A DNA stretch of 20,582 nucleotides from an uncultured Bacteroidales bacterium. Lineage in GTDB: Bacteria > Bacteroidota > Bacteroidia > Bacteroidales > Tenuifilaceae. The notes under the pieces are model-generated. The model did no database searches, was not told where the DNA came from, and was given only the letters and a program-made list of their open reading frames with translations. The stretch is from NCBI GenBank assembly GCA_937915475.1, contig CALGIR010000092.1, positions 1 through 20,582 on the forward strand. The letters are read 5' to 3'. Shown here in pieces: positions 16,871-20,582 of this stretch (position 1 is its first letter; the number at the start of each line of letters is the position of its first letter). Position numbers and translations under genes: made by a program.

Positions 16871-16950
16871 TATATCACAGTAGTCAAGGGGTTTTAACCT
16901 ATTTTAAAAAACCACAATAGAATCCTAAACGGGATAGTTCTTAATATGAT

Positions 16951-18243
16951 TTACGCTTTTTGGGGTGCTAAAAACTTATTGTAAAGCAATAGTCCGATAA
17001 TAGTCAACACTCCAATACCGCTAAACATAAGCCAAAGTATATCTGGGCGCCCCATCTCTGTAACAAACCTCACATAGGTAAATGCACCTAAAATGCCCCC
17101 AATACCGCTTCCTATAACGCCGTAAAGGAATGAGTATCCAAGGTAAAGAGCCTTTTTATCGGGCGGAGCAATAAGCCCTACATACGAGATAAATTTAGGG
17201 TGTGCCGTCATCTCCCCAACCGAAAAGATAATAATACCTGCCATAAACACCCATGCATGTGTTGATATGGCCAATACGCCCATCCCAATGGTGCCTAGCG
17301 CAATACCAACAATCATGGTTGGTAACGCTTTGGTATTTTTCACTATAAATGATATGATGAGCTGCAACAGGATTATTGTACCTGCATTGATAACCGTAAC
17401 ATGCTCCGCTTCAAACCTCCATGAAGGATTATCGGTAAAAAGAGCCAAAAATGAATTTACGGCATTGTTAACGGGTGTCATATCCATGTATTCGGTAAGA
17501 TACCAAAGTACCGTATTGAACATCTGAAAGTAAAGAATCCAGAAGCCCGAGTATATCACAATCATTAAAACAAAACGATAATCCTTAAGCACCAAAACAG
17601 CCCCCTTTAGCACCTCGGGGATAGTTTTCTTAGTTTCGGGTCGTTGGGGCTCCTTATACACAAACAGGGTTAAAATAATTAACCAACCCGTTCCAACAGC
17701 AGCCATTATGAAGATATAGTTCCACCCCATCTCCTTTAAAACGGGAATTAGGAAAAGCGGGAAAAGAAATGCACCTAGATTGATTGTCCAATAGAAAATT
17801 CCAAATCCTAAGGTAGAGTTACTCTCATCGGTGCTTTGAGCAATTGTACCTGAAATAATAGGCTTAAAGAAACCCGCACCTGTAACCATAAGTATTAAAC
17901 TGGCAAAAACCAGCAAGTAACTTGTGCTGATACTGGTAAAGAAATACCCTAGCGACATAACGACAAAAGAGAAAAACAGGGTTTTTTTATAACCAAACTG
18001 GTCGGCTAAAGCCCCACTAATTATGGGTAAAATATATAGCAAAGGCGTAGTAACACTTGTTATTATGCCAACGCTTTCCTTTGAAAAACCCAATCCCCCT
18101 TTGCTTACATCTAGGACTAAGTATACTGAAAGGATTGACATAACTCCATAGTATGAACCTCTTTCGAAAAACTCCATCACTATAACCGTCCAGAAATTTC
18201 GGGGAAACGAGGCTAAACCCTTTTTCTTTGATGATTTTTCCAT
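16951..18243 (-). CDS. POT/PTR-like peptide MFS transporter
   Basis: An inner-membrane major facilitator protein most like proton-coupled di/tripeptide transporters. The POT signature appears as E24-FFE27R28-GSY31Y32G; the usual ERFxYYG has Gly instead of Phe after Arg. MFS motif A-like GALADQFGYKKTL follows TM2. GAGFFKPIISGTIAQ closely matches the POT GTGFFKPNIS block, and FYWTINLGAFLFPL the FYxxINxG block. About 12 hydrophobic segments are visible over 430 residues, shorter than the roughly 480-500 of many bacterial POTs. Substrate is inferred, not shown. The gene lies 83 nt downstream of the LuxR-type regulator on the same strand and may be co-transcribed with it. Confidence 0.85.
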   Translation of the reverse strand: MEKSSKKKGLASFPRNFWTVIVMEFFERGSYYGVMSILSVYLVLDVSKGGLGFSKESVGIITSVTTPLLYILPIISGALADQFGYKKTLFFSFVVMSLGYFFTSISTSYLLVFASLILMVTGAGFFKPIISGTIAQSTDESNSTLGFGIFYWTINLGAFLFPLFLIPVLKEMGWNYIFIMAAVGTGWLIILTLFVYKEPQRPETKKTIPEVLKGAVLVLKDYRFVLMIVIYSGFWILYFQMFNTVLWYLTEYMDMTPVNNAVNSFLALFTDNPSWRFEAEHVTVINAGTIILLQLIISFIVKNTKALPTMIVGIALGTIGMGVLAISTHAWVFMAGIIIFSVGEMTAHPKFISYVGLIAPPDKKALYLGYSFLYGVIGSGIGGILGAFTYVRFVTEMGRPDILWLMFSGIGVLTIIGLLLYNKFLAPQKA

Positions 18244-18297
18244 CTTTTATGATTTTTCCTTAATTATAATCTAAATCCATAATTTATTCACTAATTC

Positions 18298-18321
18298 AAA
18301 GGTTTAAGAAACAACCTTTTT
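18298..18321. terminator. Weak hairpin between the regulator and transporter genes
   Basis: AAAGGTT/AACCTTT (18298-18304 and 18313-18319) with an 8-nt loop. The T-rich side faces the plus strand, so on the minus strand it is a poor terminator; it may only attenuate or be a processing site. Confidence 0.3.
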
Positions 18322-18326
18322 ACCAC

Positions 18327-18935
18327 CTAACTCTCTTCGTTAATGCCAATAAGTTTATTCAGGATTGCATATATGGTTAACCCCGAAACCGTTTTTATAC
18401 CCAGTTTTTTGGTAATATTCTTCCGATGAGTAATAACTGTGTGTGGGCTGATAAAATTTTTGTCGGCAATTTCTTTATTTGATAAGCCAAGGGCAACATC
18501 CTTAAGAATTTGAGCCTCTCGCTGGGTCAATACTTGAACTTGGGTTGCCTCATCACTAGTTGAAACAGGGCTAAGTATCTGCTTAAACTTATCAACAACA
18601 ACACTCTTGCTATCGCTAAGCAAAACAATTTCGGAAAAGAAGGGCTTAAGGTCAATGGGAATATCATTTGCAGTTTTAGCAACCCCAATAATTACAATAC
18701 TTTTCCGCTTTGATGTAAAACTTTTAAATTTCGATTGGCTCGTTTCGTCAAGCAAATCAGAACTTATTACAAGCACATCAGCATAACTACCTGTACCTAC
18801 AACTGTTTTAGTAAGATTTTTTGTTAACTCTAATTCGCTAACAACTATGGCATTGGGCAACTCATTAATTACATTAACCAGCCCCTTGCGTACTAAAAAA
18901 ACGGGTTCAGCAACAATAAATGTGGTTTTACTCAT
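18327..18935 (-). CDS. LuxR/NarL-type regulator with degenerate receiver domain
   Basis: A 202-residue DNA-binding transcription regulator. The N-terminal receiver-like domain (about 1-120) keeps the fold pattern (FIVAEPVFLVRKGLVNVI resembles the DDHPLFRKGL start of NarL proteins) but has E10 alone in the acidic pocket. At the phospho-acceptor position after strand 3, DVLVIS-S, it has S58 instead of Asp; D60 is two residues further on. The C-terminal helix-turn-helix is canonical: VLTQREAQILKDVALGLSNK, EIADKNFISPHTVITHRKNI and TKKLGI (about 132-185). It therefore probably does not work by normal Asp phosphorylation. Its start overlaps the hemerythrin gene stop by 8 nt (ATGAGTAA), pointing to co-translation and a joint signal pathway. 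Confidence 0.88.
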   Translation of the reverse strand: MSKTTFIVAEPVFLVRKGLVNVINELPNAIVVSELELTKNLTKTVVGTGSYADVLVISSDLLDETSQSKFKSFTSKRKSIVIIGVAKTANDIPIDLKPFFSEIVLLSDSKSVVVDKFKQILSPVSTSDEATQVQVLTQREAQILKDVALGLSNKEIADKNFISPHTVITHRKNITKKLGIKTVSGLTIYAILNKLIGINEES

Positions 18936-19653
18936 GCTGCTTTAGTAAAAATTTCTCCATCTTAATTACTTTGGGCGCAAGTACCTTCTCCTCAATTCTT
19001 GAATGATTATTAATATCCTGCTCAAGAATTGAGAATTCTCTTAGAATCCTTATGCATAAATGCTGATTGTAAACTGGTGGCAAGTACTTTACAAAAAGAA
19101 TATTAATATCATTAAGCTTCGACTCAATATCGTCGTGTTCATCAAGAAAATTACTCATTGGGTACGCTCTTATAGCCTCAACAATCTGCTTTACATTGCT
19201 TCCATTAATATAGGCATGCTCAACGCTTTGAGCATAAGGAAATATTTTGTCGTCCTCCCAAAGTAGATGCTTAAAAAGTTCATCCTTATACTCGTTAAAA
19301 AAGTTGTGCACCAACTTTATCTCATCAGGTTTTGAACAATCAACCTCAAGCTGCTCCAACAGCATTTCCACATGCGGTATATTCTGGTACATATAATCTT
19401 GATGGGTCTTACGGAGATAACTTACGATTTCGGCAACACTAAAACTCTGAAGTTGCTCTTGTGGGAAATAGTTTTTATCGTGAAAAGCATTAAGAATCTC
19501 AAGAAAAAAGTCAACATTCACTCCATTTGCCTCACAAACCTTGTGAACAGAAAAATCGCCAAATCCAAGCTTAATCCCAAACCGATTAATTACGCTTAAC
19601 GTGTTAAAGTTAGCCTGCACCACTTCGGCTAGTTTCATTCTGGAGGTAAACAT
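18928..19653 (-). CDS. Hemerythrin-domain protein related to RIC/ScdA/YtfE
   Basis: A cytoplasmic four-helix-bundle di-iron protein of 241 residues. N-terminal residues 8-57 match the ScdA_N (DUF542) domain: VVQANFNTLSVINRFGI..., VHKVCEANGVNVDFFLEIL. The hemerythrin domain carries all expected iron ligands: H84, H129 and E133 (HLLWE), H173, H217 and E221 (HSRIE), in the pattern His84/His129/Glu133/His160/His204/Glu208 of E. coli YtfE. The DUF542 CysCysGlyGly motif (YtfE C30-C31) is absent; this stretch reads KLGFGDFSV. Family members repair iron-sulfur clusters or release/handle NO and iron; loss of the cysteines and pairing with a regulator suggests an oxygen, NO or redox sensing role instead (inference). 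First gene of the unit with the LuxR-type regulator. Confidence 0.87.
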   Translation of the reverse strand: MFTSRMKLAEVVQANFNTLSVINRFGIKLGFGDFSVHKVCEANGVNVDFFLEILNAFHDKNYFPQEQLQSFSVAEIVSYLRKTHQDYMYQNIPHVEMLLEQLEVDCSKPDEIKLVHNFFNEYKDELFKHLLWEDDKIFPYAQSVEHAYINGSNVKQIVEAIRAYPMSNFLDEHDDIESKLNDINILFVKYLPPVYNQHLCIRILREFSILEQDINNHSRIEEKVLAPKVIKMEKFLLKQHE

Positions 19654-19679
19654 GCTTATTGCTATTAGATTATCCTCTG

Positions 19680-19687
19680 CAAATATA
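19680..19687 (-). promoter_or_regulatory. Candidate -7 box of the hemerythrin/regulator unit
   Basis: On the minus strand TATATTTG fits TAnnTTTG exactly, 26 nt before the ATG at 19653. No -33 TTTG is present 19-21 nt upstream. Confidence 0.45.
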
Positions 19688-19972
19688 ACTTTTTAGGTAG
19701 TTTTACCCTATAAAACCAACAAAATCACCCTAATAATTTTTAGTTTAACCCGTACTGCCTAAGCCACATAAATATCAAAGCTCCATAAAAACATAATTCC
19801 CTGAGATATTTAGGAACCTAAAACAGGTTTGTGCCAAGCAGGTTAAGAAGCCAAAACACCGCCAAGAGAGGATAAAATTTTTTTTACAAAAAAACAGATA
19901 AATTGAGTGAGTTAATCCGTAACACCAAACTCAAAGGATTTAGTGGGGTGATAAATTGTACGATAAGTTTAT

Positions 19973-19980
19973 TAGTTTTG
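19973..19980 (+). promoter_or_regulatory. Candidate -7 box of the right-end glycosyltransferase gene
   Basis: TAGTTTTG fits TAnnTTTG exactly and would start transcription near 19986, leaving a leader of about 38 nt. A purine-rich GGAAGGA (19998-20004) is too far from the ATG to be a normal Shine-Dalgarno. No -33 box was found. Confidence 0.4.
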
Positions 19981-20023
19981 CAGTAAGTTTATTATCCGGA
20001 AGGAACTAGACACTAAGAATATT

Positions 20024-20582
20024 ATGATTTCAATCTGTTTGCCTGTATATAATTTTGATGTCACTGAACTAACCAGCGAGTTACTCAGACAAGCACTTGA
20101 TTATAATACAGATATCGAGATTCTGGTTTTCGACGATGCCTCCCTGTCGTACTACAAGGAGATTAACTCTAAAATTGCAGTTAACTCATCGGTGCAATAT
20201 CTGGAGTTTGAGCAGAACCTAGGCCGTAGCCGAATTCGAAACCGATTGGCCGATTTTGCCAAGGGCAAATGGTTGCTTTTCCTTGACTGTGATATGTTGC
20301 CCGACTCATCGAAATTCCTTAAAAGGTACAACAATGCCATTGACGATGCCAGCGTAATATGCGGTGGTATTACCTATGGCCCTAAGCCCTTTAAGAAAGA
20401 ACTTTTGTTAAAGTGGAAGTATGGAATACACCGCGAAAGCAAAAATGCTAGTCGAAGGCAAATAAATGCCCATGCATCGTTTATGAGCGGGAATTTTATG
20501 ATACGCAAAGAGGTATTTAACCGGATTAGATTTAATGAGGGCATTTCTGGGTATGGCCACGAGGACACATTATTTGGCCTCG
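20024..20582 (+). CDS. Family 2 glycosyltransferase (3' partial)
   Basis: The frame is open from the ATG to the window end (186 complete codons). It begins MISICLPVYNFDVTEL, the usual GT2 opening strand, followed by IEILVFDDAS (31-40), EQNLGRSRIRNRLADFAKGK, and the metal-binding D88-C-D90 motif in WLLFLDCDMLP. Later come ASFMSGNFMIRKEVF and the acidic GHEDTLFGL where the acceptor-binding ED motif is expected. It is a soluble GT-A enzyme so far; donor and acceptor are unknown. It is divergent from the hemerythrin gene and not linked to the operon with the other two glycosyltransferases in this window. Confidence 0.88.
   Translation, partial: MISICLPVYNFDVTELTSELLRQALDYNTDIEILVFDDASLSYYKEINSKIAVNSSVQYLEFEQNLGRSRIRNRLADFAKGKWLLFLDCDMLPDSSKFLKRYNNAIDDASVICGGITYGPKPFKKELLLKWKYGIHRESKNASRRQINAHASFMSGNFMIRKEVFNRIRFNEGISGYGHEDTLFGL

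Larger units (their letters stand above)
19654..20023. other. Divergent intergenic region
   Basis: 370 nt between the hemerythrin gene and the divergent glycosyltransferase gene, with no credible ORF. It contains candidate -7 boxes for both directions and a cluster of small repeats at 19809-19844: TTTAGG-AA-CCTAAA, AACCT-N5-AGGTT, and two direct copies of CAGGTT 15 nt apart. No known RNA element was recognised. Confidence 0.5.

Noticed and set aside
16871..16950. Insertion-sequence end with matching terminal inverted repeats
   Set aside because: I looked for a partner of the sequence near 16660-16700 around the remnant and found no convincing inverted repeat pair or target duplication.
20152..20568. 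Two short minus-strand frames at the right end
   Set aside because: They lie opposite a clear GT2 gene that starts at 20024 and runs off the window, carrying the DXD and ED motifs.
1..20582. CRISPR arrays, integrases, phage or restriction-defence genes
   Set aside because: No regularly spaced repeats and no such protein families were seen in any frame; the window is mostly core genome.

Overview
The window looks like a chromosomal segment of a Bacteroidota bacterium, probably Bacteroidales or a close relative. The case rests on three things: the gene families (a START-like domain protein, a TlpA-like thioredoxin lipoprotein, pyruvate phosphate dikinase, RibBA beside an LptF/G permease), several TAnnTTTG-type -7 promoter elements, and the near absence of Shine-Dalgarno sequences. 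The DNA is AT-rich between genes. I see no insertion sequence, phage, CRISPR array or rRNA. Both ends cut through genes: a glucosaminidase/LysM protein on the left and a family 2 glycosyltransferase on the right.

Left part (1-7.0 kb): the end of a peptidoglycan hydrolase converges on a tightly packed minus-strand operon. In transcription order this is an LptF/LptG permease, a GT4 glycosyltransferase, a membrane GT2 glycosyltransferase, ribBA and fmt. It combines envelope glycan export and assembly with riboflavin synthesis and initiator tRNA formylation. The permease/GT4 and GT2/ribBA junctions overlap by 4 and 32 nt, and ribBA has a rare clear Shine-Dalgarno inside the upstream gene.

Middle part (7.0-16.1 kb): a small minus-strand START-like gene with its own terminator, a tRNA with anticodon CAT with promoter and terminator, then a gene-free stretch of about 520 nt rich in small inverted repeats. 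Three plus-strand genes follow: ppdK with a strong terminator, a large AddA/RecB-like helicase-nuclease without an AddB partner beside it, and a TlpA-like thioredoxin lipoprotein ending at a probable bidirectional terminator.

Right part (16.1-20.6 kb): on the minus strand lie an OsmC-family protein, a peptide-transporter-like (POT) MFS protein, a LuxR-type regulator and a hemerythrin (RIC/ScdA-like) protein. The last two overlap by 8 nt and both look modified for sensing. The receiver lacks its phospho-acceptor Asp. The hemerythrin protein keeps all six di-iron ligands but lost the N-terminal CysCys of RIC proteins. Between osmC and the transporter sits a possible frameshifted gene remnant ending in a perfect 38-bp palindrome. 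A divergent GT2 gene starts at 20024 and leaves the window.

Most of the window is core genome. The most unusual items are the hemerythrin/pseudo-receiver pair and the remnant with its palindrome; I do not see clear evidence of a wholly new system.
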